Notes under the pieces: model-generated
The model's input: only the letters and a program-made list of their open reading frames with translations
Told to the model about the DNA's origin: nothing
The model's database searches: none
Position numbers and translations under genes: made by a program
Origin: CAZDSS01 sp964508185
Lineage (GTDB): Bacteria > Pseudomonadota > Alphaproteobacteria > Sphingomonadales > Govanellaceae
Length of the DNA stretch: 5,629 bases
Direction: 5' to 3'
Assembly (NCBI GenBank): GCA_964508185.1
Contig: CAZDSS010000144.1
Location: 1-5,629 of the forward strand
Part shown: positions 5,147 through 5,629 of the stretch, one piece after another
Layout: every line of letters begins with the position of its first letter
Numbering within the stretch: position 1 is the first letter of the stretch

Positions 5147-5629
5147 ATGACCTCAACCGTCAAAGACATCAACGAGATTGAAATCACGCCCGCGATCGTC
5201 GCCGAACACGGCCTGACGGACGAGGAATATGGGCGGATCAAGGCGGCCCTCGGCCGCTCGCCCAACCTCACCGAGCTCGGCATCTTCTCGGTCATGTGGA
5301 GCGAGCACTGCTCCTACAAGTCGAGCCGCATCCACCTCAAGAAACTGCCGACCAAGGCCCCCTGGGTGATCCAGGGCCCGGGCGAAAATGCGGGCGTCAT
5401 CGATATCGGCGACGGCCAGGCGGCGATCTTCAAGATGGAAAGCCACAACCACCCGTCCTATATCGAGCCCTATCAGGGCGCGGCGACGGGTGTTGGCGGA
5501 ATCCTGCGCGACGTGTTCACCATGGGCGCGCGGCCGGTCGCGAACCTCAACGCCCTCCGCTTCGGCAGCCCGGATCATCCCAAGACCCGGCATCTTCTGG
5601 CCGGGGTCGTCTCGGGCATCGGCGGCTAC
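5147..5629 (+). CDS. purL: FGAM synthase large subunit PurL, N-terminal part (3' end outside window)
   Basis: PurL binds FGAR and ATP and makes FGAM with ammonia supplied by PurQ through the PurS-bridged complex. Only the first 161 codons are present, of a small-type PurL usually about 730-740 residues long; the frame is still open at the last base. Hallmarks are LGIFSVMWSEHCSYKSSR (44-61) with the conserved active-site H54, PGENAGVIDIGDG (78-90), FKMESHNHPS (95-104) at the ATP/Mg site, and IEPYQGAATGVGGILRD (106-122). The N-terminal region ITPAIVAEHGLTDEEY matches the usual linker segment of bacterial small-type PurL. The ATG at 5147 fits the family start; the purine stretch before it (GGA at 5136-5138) is weak. 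The last visible residues are GVVSGIGGY. Confidence 0.97.
   Translation, partial: MTSTVKDINEIEITPAIVAEHGLTDEEYGRIKAALGRSPNLTELGIFSVMWSEHCSYKSSRIHLKKLPTKAPWVIQGPGENAGVIDIGDGQAAIFKMESHNHPSYIEPYQGAATGVGGILRDVFTMGARPVANLNALRFGSPDHPKTRHLLAGVVSGIGGY

Noticed and set aside
1..5629. Mobile element, phage, defence system or CRISPR array
   Set aside because: No transposase, integrase, direct repeats, inverted terminal repeats or target duplications were seen, and codon composition looks even throughout, including the acyltransferase and deacetylase genes.

Overview
The window reads as chromosomal DNA from a high-GC alphaproteobacterium. The main clue is a complete gene for a DUF1476 protein, the zeta-type inhibitor subunit of F1Fo-ATP synthase, a family known essentially from Alphaproteobacteria. 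The strong G/C bias at third codon positions and the three-gene PurS/PurQ/PurL form of FGAM synthase agree with this. Genus cannot be told from the window.

Layout, left to right. (1) The 3' half of purB (adenylosuccinate lyase) enters from the left edge. (2) Twelve bases later, on the same strand and with a strong Shine-Dalgarno that starts inside the purB stop codon, comes a 311-residue BioF2-like/FemAB-like GNAT acyltransferase. (3) Convergent to it, with stop codons only 10 bases apart, is a NodB-like polysaccharide deacetylase of 334 residues on the minus strand. (4) Upstream of that gene on the same strand, in the same reading frame and 18 bases away, is the DUF1476/zeta subunit gene. 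(5) A 234-base divergent intergenic region carries a good sigma70-type promoter for the zeta gene and only a weak candidate promoter for purC. (6) The plus strand then carries purC, purS, purQ and the first 161 codons of purL, which leaves the window still open. Every gap is under 300 bases.

How the genes work together. PurS, PurQ and PurL form FGAM synthase (step 4 of de novo purine synthesis), PurC is SAICAR synthetase, and PurB acts both at the next step (SAICAR to AICAR) and in the final conversion of adenylosuccinate to AMP. The window is therefore a purine biosynthesis cluster interrupted by three genes with no enzymatic role in the pathway. One of these regulates ATP synthase. The other two look like carbohydrate or envelope modification enzymes: an acyltransferase and a deacetylase end to end.

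The window is mostly conserved housekeeping sequence. I see no mobile element, CRISPR array, tRNA or rRNA, and no convincing undescribed system. The most unusual items are the convergent acyltransferase/deacetylase pair inside the pur cluster, the in-frame zeta-deacetylase tandem, and the GC-rich stem-loops in the purC-purS and purQ-purL gaps.
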